From Planctomycetota bacterium (GTDB taxonomy: Bacteria > Planctomycetota > JACOTG01 > JAJDCM01), in assembly GCA_029260825.1 (NCBI GenBank), contig JAJDCM010000386.1:1-58427 (forward strand): a stretch of 58,427 nucleotides of DNA, read 5' to 3'. Below the pieces are notes generated by a model. The model worked only from the letters and a program-made list of their open reading frames with translations, made no database searches and was not told the origin of the DNA. The position numbers and the translations under genes are program-made. Positions 45,901-53,892 of this stretch are shown one piece after another. How positions within the stretch are numbered: position 1 is the first letter of the stretch; every line of letters starts with the position of its first letter.

Positions 45901-45944
45901 CAACCGAAAACCCTCTTCACTCGATCCCACGCCCCTTGCTCCAT
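42930..45944 (-). CDS. Ser/Thr protein kinase with C-terminal TPR-like sensor region
   Basis: 1004 residues from ATG 45944, four bases after the sigma gene's stop; GGGAGA in the end of that gene is the binding site. The N-terminal 60 residues ('WDRVKRVFGCALELPAGERS') are the helical leader typical of this kinase group. The kinase domain shows 'IGEGGFGEVYMAEQ', 'VALKIIKLG', 'IIHRDLKPTNVL', 'VIDFGIAKA' and 'QYMSPEQ'. A transmembrane helix ('PVVVGSALVLVLVLGILATSAAM') follows near residue 400. The outer part is alpha-helical with TPR-like spacing ('HRETLGPDHPVIGECLFVIANCL'). The pairing with an ECF factor mirrors the operon at 14.7 kb, and the two genes should be co-regulated. Confidence 0.9.
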   Translation of the reverse strand: MEQGAWDRVKRVFGCALELPAGERSTFLDQECNENKAMRREVDELLAAHDEAAGRLGDDVESEGPGTRIGPYKLLQKIGEGGFGEVYMAEQKEPLRRRVALKIIKLGMDTKQVIARFEAERQALAMMDHPGIAKVLDAGSTGTGRPYFVMELVAGVPITEFCDQNHFNTDQRLDLFMQVCRAIQHAHQKGIIHRDLKPTNVLVAMHDGLPLAKVIDFGIAKATSGDLTDKTLFTEFHQFIGTPQYMSPEQATLGGLDVDTRSDIYSLGVLLYEMLTGEPPVDARRLREVAFDEVKRIISEEEPLRPSTRLSTLGDDLANVARARLQDPNQLLRSLRGDLDWIVLKALEKDRGRRYATANELIADIVHLRMHEPVTASPPTLAYRARKFIRRNRSPVVVGSALVLVLVLGILATSAAMVEARKGREVAHQNAMLAAQEAKKHRAVAEFLRDVLASVAPGSSRGLGGVGSVEDLLDQAAARLEASDLVDQPTTYATVAIALAEAFDGLWLLDKSVGMATQALEILEDGQQAPYVYSAAVAMLVGNHGRPQADAARLTGRLDAMYRRALSLLEPGLDQRDPEALRQLLSWTILLPTRAPGDGELAARRLLSLLDGMHDPPILRTTVELNLGTALLWQGCEEEARLQYRIVGDLLREQLQQDEIDKLVRFTKEGKEPDGQLFVDAVGHDTVVRIAERILEVAPRDHWTANAVEDLAWTLITIPIEGDDLIVFKPHRDQALSLLREALKIHRETLGPDHPVIGECLFVIANCLGPEDYSEKVETYQEAQRQWESTPGAQEGYYEACALLAATHLAFIRETAGVRESVEAKLKEADRLTERAFEWAVTVPEEEDSIWSILSRANAARLLAETYREWEEATPGQGYAQRDQLWRDRHRSVIPLVVARASRPGAPACAMNSAAMSLLTIEPPEERDPEKARRLIRRAVKRTRERYPLFLDTLALAEFQCGDLQRAVEVQSKAIALIAEDDEFGIPFRERFADYEAALKNQER

Positions 45945-45948
45945 GTCT

Positions 45949-46560
45949 CTATTCTCCCGGATTCGAGTCCTTGGTGAGCTCCCGGTGCAACCAGGCTCTC
46001 GCCACCTGCCATTCACGCTTGACCGTTCGGGGCGAAACCTCGACTGCTTCGGCGGTCTCTTCGATCGAAAGCCCGGCGAAGAACCGAAGCTCCACGATCT
46101 GAGTAGCCAGGGCATCCCGCACCCTAAGGCGCGAAAGCGCCTCGTCGAGGGCCAAGATTTCCTCAGAATCCGGCTGGGAAGCGAGGTCGAGGATGTCGAG
46201 CGGCAGTCGCGAGCGGCCTCCCCCCCTTTTCACCCGGCCTCTTTTTCGAGCGTGATCAATGAGGATCCGGCGCATGGCCACTGCCGCCGCACACACGAAT
46301 TGGGTTCGACTCTCGGGTTGCGAATCGAGTCGGGAAGCCACCCGCATGTAGGCCTCGTGGACCAAGGCCGTCGCCTGGAGAGTATGTCCAGCGTGCTCGT
46401 CAAGAAGGCGGCGCTCGGCAATTTCCCGAAGCTGCTCGTAAACCAGCTCGATGAGATGTCCCTCGGGAAGCTGTGGATCCCTTGGTTTCATCCGTTTCTC
46501 CATGTCGACAACGGGCTCCGGTGCGACCTTTGACAGCAGATTCCGGTGTGCCCGCTCCAT
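45949..46560 (-). CDS. ECF sigma factor (TIGR02999-like)
   Basis: About 203 residues from ATG 46560; ATG 46503 is an alternative with GGAG 12 bases upstream. Region 2 shows 'LIELVYEQLREIAERRLLDE', 'QATALVHEAYMRVA' and 'FVCAAAVAMRRILIDHARKR'. Region 4 shows 'RDALATQIVELRFFAGLSIE' and 'ETAEAVEVSPRTVKREWQVA'. This combination is typical of the sigma factors that precede Pkn-type kinases in Planctomycetota and related groups. No anti-sigma gene lies next to it; the kinase probably provides control. Confidence 0.9.
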   Translation of the reverse strand: MERAHRNLLSKVAPEPVVDMEKRMKPRDPQLPEGHLIELVYEQLREIAERRLLDEHAGHTLQATALVHEAYMRVASRLDSQPESRTQFVCAAAVAMRRILIDHARKRGRVKRGGGRSRLPLDILDLASQPDSEEILALDEALSRLRVRDALATQIVELRFFAGLSIEETAEAVEVSPRTVKREWQVARAWLHRELTKDSNPGE

Positions 46561-46599
46561 GGTACAGCATGCAATCGAGTCATCGTGAAATGATCCGAG

Positions 46600-48192
46600 C
46601 TAAATCGTTCGGAGAAACGCGATGAGATCGGTACGCTCCTTCTCGGTGAGATCCAGCCCGAACTCATGTCCTGGCACCGAGCGGCGGTCGACACCGGCTC
46701 CGCGGAAGCCCGTCGGTACGTAGTCTTTGTTGAGCCTCCGGGAATCGAACACGTCCTCGAGCGTAGCGAGAGAGCCGTCGTGGAAGAATGGGCCGCGGTA
46801 CCACACTCCCCGGAGGGAGGGGACCTTGTAGTAGCCCGTGCCTCGTCGGGTCGAAAGAGTCAGGCCGACGTCAGTGCCGACTCTTTTCCGCATCGGCGCG
46901 AAGAGCTTTCGGTGATCGGGCGGAGGCACAAAACCGGGTGCGGGCACAAGCCGGTTGTTCGAGTAGAGCGGCGGCGTGTGACATCGATTGCACCCCAAGG
47001 ATTGGAACACCGCCTGTCCGCGCCGAGCCGCCACACCAAAGGGGTTTGGGTTGGGCGGCGGCGAAAGCGACTCGAGGAACAGTGCAAGAGCGTAAAGCTG
47101 CTCGTCGGTGTTTCGCGTAAGCGTCGACGGATCGGGGAGGGTCTTGAAATCCTCGGCGGAGGGACGGAAGCCTCCGTAAGACGCGAGCTCGTCGATCTCC
47201 TGATTCAGTGCGGCGTACCGCATGAGATCAGCCATCGAACGTTGCTGGGAAATGCCGGTGGCGTCGAGGAAGCGTCGATCTGCGACACCGATGAGATCTG
47301 GGACGCGGACCGGGTTCTCATAACTCGTCCGCTGGCGCACGAAGACTCCTGGTGGAAGTGCCTCGAGAACCCTAGCCAGCTCTTCGAGCGACATGCCGAT
47401 CGCGTAGTTACCCGGGTCCGGCTCCAGCCAGGGGGCAGCTGCGAACCGATAGTCGATCGACATTTTGTCCACGAACTGTGGCTTCGCTCCCTGCGGGAGA
47501 CTCGCGATCTCCTGTCGAATCTCGTAGGCGAGGATCTCGCCAAGGGGGTTATTTCCCGGGCCGCCCAACAGCAGCGAACCGTCATCCATCACACGGGTAT
47601 GGCAACCCGCGCAGGAGTTCGTTTCGAGCTCGACCTTTCCCTTCTTGCGGACCACATAGCGCGCATAAGGAAAGCGACCCTCTTTGGTCAAGCGGACGTC
47701 GGCCGCGACGTACCCGGCCCGATCGCGAACAAAGTCGAGTTCGGATCCCGTTGTGTAACCGTCGCCCTGCATGAACACGAGCTCCCCCGCGCGGATCCAG
47801 TCTTCCTTCGTCGTCAGCTTGCTCGGATCGAAGACGATCTCAGGCTCCTGCTCGTGGAGCCATTCCCAATAACCCGATGGCTCGCGGTCAGGATGGTAGA
47901 CGTGATAGCTCTTGTAGATATCCCGTGGTGGAATCTTGTAATAGTATTCGCTCGAGACGTGGCGGGGCGTGTATTCGGCAGTGGCGAGAGGTAGCTCGAT
48001 TGTTTTGATCGCCGCGTCGTCCCACACCCGCGGGACTTCCGGCCTCCACTCTTCCGCCTTGGGTTCTTGCGCATGGGTGATCGTTCGAAGATCCTCTTGA
48101 CCCTGCGCCAGAGCCGCCGAAGAAAGGAACATGAGCACGACAACAACTCTTTCAACGACGCACTCTCTTCTCACAATTGACGCTCGTCTCAT
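46600..48192 (-). CDS. exported di-haem cytochrome c (MauG/CCP-like)
   Basis: 530 residues. GGAGG lies 5 bases before ATG 48192. A signal peptide is present (cleavage near ALA-QG). Two haem c motifs occur: CAGCH at 194-198 and CNRCH at 401-405, with a long inserted region between. The C-terminal 'GYYKVPSLRGVWYRGPFFHD', 'GSLATLEDVFDSRRLNKDYV' and 'LTEKERTDLIAFLRTI' are typical of the C-terminal domain of MauG/di-haem peroxidase-like proteins. It probably transfers electrons or reduces peroxide in the periplasm; the electron partner is unknown. Confidence 0.88.
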   Translation of the reverse strand: MRRASIVRRECVVERVVVVLMFLSSAALAQGQEDLRTITHAQEPKAEEWRPEVPRVWDDAAIKTIELPLATAEYTPRHVSSEYYYKIPPRDIYKSYHVYHPDREPSGYWEWLHEQEPEIVFDPSKLTTKEDWIRAGELVFMQGDGYTTGSELDFVRDRAGYVAADVRLTKEGRFPYARYVVRKKGKVELETNSCAGCHTRVMDDGSLLLGGPGNNPLGEILAYEIRQEIASLPQGAKPQFVDKMSIDYRFAAAPWLEPDPGNYAIGMSLEELARVLEALPPGVFVRQRTSYENPVRVPDLIGVADRRFLDATGISQQRSMADLMRYAALNQEIDELASYGGFRPSAEDFKTLPDPSTLTRNTDEQLYALALFLESLSPPPNPNPFGVAARRGQAVFQSLGCNRCHTPPLYSNNRLVPAPGFVPPPDHRKLFAPMRKRVGTDVGLTLSTRRGTGYYKVPSLRGVWYRGPFFHDGSLATLEDVFDSRRLNKDYVPTGFRGAGVDRRSVPGHEFGLDLTEKERTDLIAFLRTI

Positions 48193-48544
48193 ATCACCCT
48201 CCGTAGTAATGGGCCTCCACTCGTCTTGGAGGGCGACGAAGAGCGTCTTTGTGGGCCAAGAATCTTCAATTTGTGGTCGGGGAGGATTACCGGGGTCCCG
48301 GTTTCGTGGGGACTAACTGCGTACGACCCGGGCAACGGAGGAGCGTTGTGGGGGGTGCGACAGATCCATTGTCGGGGCCGTGCTAGGGTTGAGCCTAGAC
48401 ACTAGCGTCTTCCAGTAATGGCCTAATCGCGAATATGTTGAAAGTGGACTTTCGTGTGCACAAACACACTCAATGCCAACAAACCAGCACATAGCAATGA
48501 CGCAACTAATTGACAAGAAATGATTTAGGATCGTGGCAGGGCGA

Positions 48545-49446
48545 CTCGAACTCCCGAGCCGGTCGGTCGCGGCCGTGGTCGGCGGGGATTTGCCGGTCTT
48601 TTCGTCGGTCAACACAAGGCCCCGACGGCTGATCAATTCCTCGAGAAACTCCTTCGTCGCCTCCTCTAGAATCGGCGCCTCCCCGAGATCCAGCCATTGA
48701 ACGTTACTCTTCCCACCGGGAACCACGAACGCCGACACTCGAGCCGGGGCCCATGCACCCTTGCGGACGAGCTCTCTACCCCTCCACTCCGCTGGTCGGT
48801 AGTCCCCATGCATAAAAAAGCTCACGGCCACCGAGCCCTGGGGAAGAGAATCCTTCACCGCGGTCGCCTCTTCCCCCCTTTCCCACTCGATCCCCTTCTT
48901 CTCCCCTCCCCGACTCCGCACGAGTGCAAGCTCGAGCTCCTTTCTCCTGTCGCGGAGATTTATGAGGAGTTCTCGGTGGGCCTCGCGGTCGGAGACTTCC
49001 TTCGAATACAGGGCATCCGAGAGCCGCTTCTGCACCGAACGAAGCTGACCAACGATGGAGCGTTCTTCTGACGAGAGAGAGGCAAGTTGACTCTCCCGGT
49101 CCGAGAGACTCCGCGCAACTCGTCCCTTCCAGGAGAGAACGACGGAAGTCACCTCGTCCTGAGTCGTCACTCCCCGGGCTAGGCTCAGGAAAACCTCGAG
49201 ACCTCCCCGCAAGGTCGCGGCGTACCTGAGCCTCTCGCTCTCGGTCTGAGACCAGAGATTCGCTTCGAACTGATTTTCGCGGGAAAGCAGGGATCGAGAC
49301 GCGGCTTCGAAAGCGCGGCGACTCTCGCCGTAGTCGGCTTCGAGGATCGCCAAGTCCTTCAGCGCACCGGCAGCACTTGGGTGGTCCGGGCCAAGAGTCT
49401 TCTCCTGGATCTTGAGAGACCTCTCAAGAAGAGGACGCACCTCGGA
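48545..49446 (-). pseudogene. decayed paralogue of the TPR-CHAT protein
   Basis: This matches the intact CHAT protein from the last TPR ('LLERSLKIQEKTLGPDHPSA') through 'SRENQFEANLWSQTESERLR', 'QGSVAVSFFMHGDYRPAEWR' to 'TTAATDRL'. It then breaks into unrelated sequence ('GSSSRPATILNHF') just where the catalytic half of the CHAT domain should start. The N-terminal signal, PPC domain and first six TPRs are also absent. Neither the His nor the Cys is present, so it cannot be a peptidase. The open frame runs on to 48313 in non-homologous sequence. Confidence 0.85.
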
Positions 49447-49572
49447 ATAAGAGAGGGCGCGCCTCGGAATACTGACCCTGATCCATAAGCAGAATCGCCA
49501 GGTTTTAACCTTCCGACGCTTTCCGCCACCAAAAACACTAGCCGGAAGACCACAGGGACCTGATCCACACTG

Positions 49573-49600
49573 GCTGAACAGATCCACCGAACCCGACTAG
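49573..49600. repeat. 28-bp repeat, copy 2 (upstream of the CHAT pseudogene)
   Basis: Matches 41393-41420 with two mismatches. It lies upstream of the decayed CHAT paralogue, at about the place where the intact gene has its copy, which suggests that the flanking sequence was duplicated along with the gene. Confidence 0.65.
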
Positions 49601-49610
49601 GCGCAAGCCT

Positions 49611-49677
49611 CCCCCGCACCATCTCCAGCACATCCCCGCAGAATTCCCCGCAGTCACGGTGCGTCGCCTTGCGACCC
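49611..49677. repeat. direct repeat flanking the amidohydrolase gene, left copy
   Basis: A 38-base identical core (from CCCCCGCACCATCTCCAG to GAATTCCC) followed by a near-identical tail GCAGT-CACGGTGCGTCGC-TTGCGA. The right copy is at 51144-51217. The two copies have the same orientation and sit just outside the amidohydrolase gene. Confidence 0.85.
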
Positions 49678-49703
49678 GGTGCGCCAATTATCAAATTATC
49701 AAC

Positions 49704-51116
49704 TCACTCGCCGCGTCGAAGAAGTGCATCGCGGTCGACAATCAACCCCTCACTGACAACGGTCTCCAGAGATCTCGTATTTCGGATATCCTCGGTCGGG
49801 TCTTCAGCGAGGATGAGGATATCTGCTCGCTTCCCTGCCTGAATCGTCCCAACTTCTCCGGCAACACCGAGCAGCTCTGCTCCTCGCCGAGTCGCCGCCA
49901 CCAACGCTTCCATTGGTGTAAGGCCAGATCTTACGAGTAGCTCCATTTCGGTGTGGGCACTGTATCCTGGAAAAACAAATGGATTCCCGGTGTCAGTGCC
50001 CATCGCGATCAAGACCCCATGCTCGTGAAGCATCCCCACGTTGGCCAGAACGTCATCAAACGGTGCGCCGCAGTCCCATCGCGCACTAACTCGCTTGACA
50101 AACTCCGGGTTGCTCAAGGAAGTGATTTCCTGCTCAGAAACCGTATCCCGAAGGAATGGATCTTCCAGGTCGTCCGGTCTTGTGAGGAGGTTGAGGGTTG
50201 GGACCACCCAAAACCCCTTCGAAGCCATCTGCACCGCGAGGTCGGCATCGGGAAGTGGCAGATTACGCACCGCGTGAACGATGCCTGACGCGCCGCCCTC
50301 GAGGGTTGCCTCAAGCTCGTCGCGGGACGTGGCGTGAGCAAAAACTTCAAGCCCATTCCTATTTGCCTCGGCCACAATGGCTCGTATCATCTCCACCGAC
50401 ATCTGAGGGTGATCATCTCCAAACGGCGTTGGGCCGGATTCGACGGTGATCTTGATCGCATCCATTCCGGCTTGAGCTCGTTCTCGGACGGCTTTTTGTG
50501 CTGCTTCCTCGGATCGGACAAAAGAAAGGCCGATGCCAAGAGAATCGAGATCCACTGGTTCATCGAGTGGCGTCTTCGCTGCCATCGAATCGGCTGCCTT
50601 TCGGATGGCTGGAGGAAAGATCGTGTAAATGGGGTGTGTTCCCTGCAACGTAAGATGTCCACCAGTTCCGTAGATGAACGGCCCTCGCAGCGAACCCGCC
50701 GCACGTCGCTCGCGAAGCTTTCGAATCGAATCTGCGCTACCGCCCGTGGCACCTAGCTGAAGAATCGACGTTACGCCGTAGTAGAGCTGCCGCGCCAGAA
50801 CTTCGTCGGCCTCGTCCTCCCGTCGGGGCAGGGGAGCACCGCGGCCAAAGTGAACGTGCAGATCGATAAGGCCTGGCACCACGTACTTTCCGGTGGCGTC
50901 GATTACGTGGGATGCTTTCGCCTCCGCGCAATCGTCCGGCTCCACCGCGACGATCTGCCCCTCCTTCACCAGAATCGTCATGCCATTAACAGGCGCCGTC
51001 CCGGTACCATCGATAATGGTGGCACCGGTAATCGCAAGATCGATCTCGGGCATCGAGGAGCAGGAAACCAGGGTCGGGATGGCAAGAACCGTTAGGAAGC
51101 GAAGATAATTTAGCAT
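49704..51116 (-). CDS. exported amidohydrolase (lipoprotein)
   Basis: 470 residues from ATG 51116. A signal sequence ends in the lipobox-like 'IPTLVSC', so the protein is probably lipid-anchored. The amidohydrolase fold is clear: 'ITGATIIDGTGTAPVNGMTI', the metal-binding 'PGLIDLHVHFG', 'GVTSILQLGATGG', 'AIKITVESG', a later 'VFAHATSRDELE' His, 'GIVHAVRNLP', and 'LIAMGTDTGNPFVFPG' with the last Asp. It ends with 'VGTIQAGKRADILILAEDP'. The family includes imidazolonepropionase-like and prolidase-like enzymes; the substrate is not fixed. The gene is enclosed by direct repeats of about 70 bp and may have moved as a unit. Confidence 0.9.
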   Translation of the reverse strand: MLNYLRFLTVLAIPTLVSCSSMPEIDLAITGATIIDGTGTAPVNGMTILVKEGQIVAVEPDDCAEAKASHVIDATGKYVVPGLIDLHVHFGRGAPLPRREDEADEVLARQLYYGVTSILQLGATGGSADSIRKLRERRAAGSLRGPFIYGTGGHLTLQGTHPIYTIFPPAIRKAADSMAAKTPLDEPVDLDSLGIGLSFVRSEEAAQKAVRERAQAGMDAIKITVESGPTPFGDDHPQMSVEMIRAIVAEANRNGLEVFAHATSRDELEATLEGGASGIVHAVRNLPLPDADLAVQMASKGFWVVPTLNLLTRPDDLEDPFLRDTVSEQEITSLSNPEFVKRVSARWDCGAPFDDVLANVGMLHEHGVLIAMGTDTGNPFVFPGYSAHTEMELLVRSGLTPMEALVAATRRGAELLGVAGEVGTIQAGKRADILILAEDPTEDIRNTRSLETVVSEGLIVDRDALLRRGE

Positions 51117-51143
51117 CGCCCCAATATAACCTCTCCCTCTACC

Positions 51144-51217
51144 CCCCCGCACCATCTCCAGCACATCCCCGCAGAATTCCCACCGCAGTCAAGTCACGGT
51201 GCGTCGCATTGCGAGTC
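51144..51217. repeat. direct repeat flanking the amidohydrolase gene, right copy
   Basis: Same sequence as 49611-49677 apart from a few bases (an extra 'AC' and 'AAGT' in the second half). It is followed by further GGTGCGTC-type repeats and the tRNA-Gly fragment. Confidence 0.85.
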
Positions 51218-51312
51218 CTTGCGTCGCGTTGCGAGAACTACCGGGGTAGTCTTCCCCTCTCTATCTCCAAACCACTCCCCGACTTTTGCGACGTGGTGCG
51301 TCACCTTGCGAC
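51198..51312. repeat. cluster of 18-bp GGTGCGTC(G/A)C-TTGCGA repeats
   Basis: Copies lie at 51198-51215, 51218-51235 and 51295-51312, with another at 49658-49675 inside the left flanking repeat. They differ at one to four positions. They adjoin the tRNA-Gly fragment and could be recombinase-binding repeats or a small dispersed repeat. Confidence 0.6.
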
Positions 51313-51331
51313 GCAGTGCATTAGGGTGCGA

Positions 51332-51382
51332 TGGAGCGGACGACGAGATTCGAACCCGCGACGTTCAGCTTGGGACACTGAA
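51332..51382 (-). tRNA. tRNA-Gly(CCC), 3' fragment only
   Basis: Read on the minus strand: an anticodon arm TCAGT-GTCCCAA-GCTGA (anticodon CCC after U33), a T arm with GTTCGAATC, a 3' acceptor strand and an encoded CCA (51334-51332). The 5' acceptor strand and D arm expected next (above 51383) are absent, so it cannot be a working tRNA. A 3' tRNA fragment of this kind is what an integrating element leaves at one end of its insertion. Confidence 0.7.
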
Positions 51383-51576
51383 AGGCCATAAGTGTAAGTA
51401 GTTGCGTGCTTTGCGGTTGCAAAACAGGGGTGTCCAACTCCCGCAGTTTTGCCGGTAGGTCGCGCAACTCATGGTGAGGTAATCATTTACGTGCGCTCCC
51501 GCAGGGAGCCCTTCAACCCAAGCCCTATTACTCGGAACACTTGACGCTTCCGACTCTTCATAGTAGTTTTCATAGC

Positions 51577-52938
51577 ATGGAAGCCGAGGACCTACTACAA
51601 CGACACGAAAGCAAGACTCTCGAGTTCAAACGAGACGCGTCCTCGATCCGCCCCATCATGAAGACTCTGTCAGCATTCAGCAACACCGCAGGCGGCACGC
51701 TCCTTCTCGGCGTTGAAGATCGCACTCGAAGAGTCCGTGGCATTTCTGATCCACTCGATCTCGAGGAGCGGATCATGAACCTGGCGACAGATGGAATCAG
51801 TCCGCAGATCCTTCCCGAGGTTGACATTCTTCCATACAGAAGCAAAACGCTACTGGCAGTCACTGTCTTCCCTGGCGCACTGCGCCCCTACTATATCAGT
51901 CGACTTGGCCGTGAGAAGGGTGCCTACGTCCGGGTAGGCTCTACAAACCGGCTCGCATCTTTGGAGATCCTCGCCGAGCTAGACCGGACGGCACACCATA
52001 TCTCTTTCGACGAGCAACCGATGCCACGCTTGACTCGAGCTGATCTCGACCTGGACGTAGCCAAAGAACGATTTGCTAACCATCGCAAGTTGACATCGAG
52101 GGATCTCTTGACGCTTAGCTTAACGGTCCGAGAGAACCGCAGAGAAGTCCCCACCATCGGCGGCGTCATCCTCTTCGGTCGCGATCGCCTTCGCTCTTTT
52201 CCGGATGCACGGATTCGACTGGCGCGATTCGAGGGTAAAGATCGCAGCTCCGTTCTCGATCGGGCAGAGGCCGATGCTGATCCAGTGCTTGCGATCGAGG
52301 AAGCACTCGCATTCCTTAGGAAGCACACCCACCTGGGAATGAGAATTCTGGGGTCCCGGCGACGTGACGTTCCGGAATACCCTCCGGTTGCCCTTCGAGA
52401 AGCTGTTATCAACGCCGTCGTCCATGCTGACTATTCTCAAAAAGGGAGTCCGATCCGCATAGCGATCTTCGATGATCGAGTCGAAATCGAGAATCCCGGG
52501 CTACTCCCCTTCGGCTTGACCGTCGATGAGATTCGAAGCGGTGTTTCCAAACTTCGAAACCGAGTGATCGGCCGGGTTTTTCACGAACTAGGCCTCATCG
52601 AACAATGGGGAAGCGGTATTCAACGCATGACCCGATCCTGTGAAGAACTCGGGCTTCAGCGACCTGAATTGGAGGAGATCGGAACCCATTTCCGTGTCGT
52701 GTTCAGGAATGCCAAGATACAAGTTGCTCAGACAATCACGGGCACTGCCAGTCGCATTCTCGCTCTTCTCGGTGACGATCTACCGCACTCGACATCCGGC
52801 ATCGCTAAGCATCTATCGCTTACGACTCGGACCGTGCGAACCCACCTGAAGAGGTTGGTAGAAACCGGAAGCGTAATCGAGATTGGTGAAGGCCCAACCG
52901 ACCCAAAGCGGGTTTACCAAAAGCCACGGTCAAACTGA
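51577..52938 (+). CDS. AlbA_2 domain / HATPase_c_4 family transcriptional regulator
   Basis: 453 residues from ATG 51577. The N-terminal AlbA_2 (schlafen-like) domain shows 'ESKTLEFKRDAS', 'LSAFSNTAGGTLLLGVED' and 'YYISRLGREKGAYVRVGSTN'. A central 'PPVALREAVINAVVHADYSQ' (HxDY) and 'IAIFDDRVEIENPGLLPFGL' belong to the RecG-like C-terminal HATPase_c_4 part. The C-terminal winged helix is 'STSGIAKHLSLTTRTVRTHL'. Such proteins are predicted DNA-binding regulators and are common on integrated elements. Here it lies between the tRNA fragment and a transposase. The last codons overlap the region in which the transposase remnant begins. Confidence 0.88.
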   Translation: MEAEDLLQRHESKTLEFKRDASSIRPIMKTLSAFSNTAGGTLLLGVEDRTRRVRGISDPLDLEERIMNLATDGISPQILPEVDILPYRSKTLLAVTVFPGALRPYYISRLGREKGAYVRVGSTNRLASLEILAELDRTAHHISFDEQPMPRLTRADLDLDVAKERFANHRKLTSRDLLTLSLTVRENRREVPTIGGVILFGRDRLRSFPDARIRLARFEGKDRSSVLDRAEADADPVLAIEEALAFLRKHTHLGMRILGSRRRDVPEYPPVALREAVINAVVHADYSQKGSPIRIAIFDDRVEIENPGLLPFGLTVDEIRSGVSKLRNRVIGRVFHELGLIEQWGSGIQRMTRSCEELGLQRPELEEIGTHFRVVFRNAKIQVAQTITGTASRILALLGDDLPHSTSGIAKHLSLTTRTVRTHLKRLVETGSVIEIGEGPTDPKRVYQKPRSN

Positions 52939-52984
52939 CAACAGCCTTCCACAGGAGCGTCAAAAACTCAAAGTCCTTCGGACT

Positions 52985-53530
52985 ATCGACCGAGCACGCC
53001 GCGCCGCCTTGAAGACAAGGTCCCTGCTCGCTCTTGAGAACATCGCCCTGCGCCAGCAACTCGCCGTCCTCAAGCGAAAGAAGCCGCGATCCAAGCTCAA
53101 TCGGATCGACCGCATCTTCTGGGTCTTCCTCTCGAGAATCTTCCCGGACTGGAAAAGCTGCCTACTCATCGTCAAACCCGAGACCGTAATTCGGTGGCAC
53201 CGCCAAGGCTTCAAGTACTACTGGCGATGGAAATCGCGCAAGCCAGGTCGCCCCCGGATCGACCGAGAAATCATCACCCTCATCCACCGTATGTCCCGAG
53301 AGAATCCAACCTGGGGGACGCCCAGAATTCAGTCCGAACTTCGTCTTCTCGGCCACGAGGTCGCCGAATCGACCGTTGACAAATACAGAATCAAGCCAAA
53401 GAAAGGTCCGTCTCAAACCTGGCGTACGTTCCTTCGGAATCACATGCACGAAACCATCGCCTGCGATTTTTTTGTCGTCCCAACGGCTACGTTCCGCCTT
53501 CTCGTCGGATTGACCTTTCTGCTTCACCAG
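52985..53530 (+). mobile_element. integrase-core transposase, 5' two-thirds missing the end
   Basis: From about 52990 the frame matches the 57-kb copy: 'RAALKTRSLLALENIALRQQ', 'RIDRIFWVFLSRIFPDWKSC', 'HRMSRENPTWGTPRIQSELR', 'TWRTFLRNHMHETIACDFFV' (first catalytic Asp). It leaves homology after 'TATFRLLVGLTFLLHQQ' (about 53530), before the second Asp and Glu. Its true start codon is uncertain; the frame upstream overlaps the regulator gene. No terminal repeats were identified. Confidence 0.82.
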
Positions 53531-53743
53531 CAAAAAGCGAATTCGGAAACCGACGAGCTCGACCTCGCGATGGCGTTCGAACTATCGAGGCTCGCAGAGA
53601 AAGGATGGCGCCGTAAGTTCGTGATGTGGGGATCTGGTTGACGCTTCCCAATGATCTACTACTGGACACTCACTCGATCGGCGGCGCGCGTCAGCTAACG
53701 GCTGAAGCGACATCGAAGCTCATTCATGGCCCGGTCGTCACCG

Positions 53744-53884
53744 TCAGCTGACGGTCCAGTGCGTGTCTTTCTTGGAGGCGATACGATCGCCACGAGCAGT
53801 GACCGAATCGGTGCCGAAACCAGCGACCCAAATGTTCGCGCCGTCGAACGCAACCCCTGAAGGAAGAATGTTCACGGTTACCAT
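53744..53884 (-). pseudogene. beta-propeller blade remnant
   Basis: 'TVNILPSGVAFDGANIWVAG', 'FGTDSVTARGDRIASKKD' and 'THWTVS' ending at a TGA. 'PSGVAFDGANIWVxNFGSNxVT' is a recurring blade of YVTN/NHL-type propellers. Only one blade survives, with no start. Confidence 0.5.
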
Positions 53885-53892
53885 TGCTCCAC

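Noticed and set aside
49359..49694. 111-codon minus-strand frame left of the amidohydrolase
   Set aside because: Composed of the direct repeat and flanks; no protein-like pattern.
51209..51401. Short plus-strand frames containing 'GRRDSNPRRSAW' and similar
   Set aside because: These are translations of the antisense of the tRNA-Gly fragment, a well-known source of spurious proteins.
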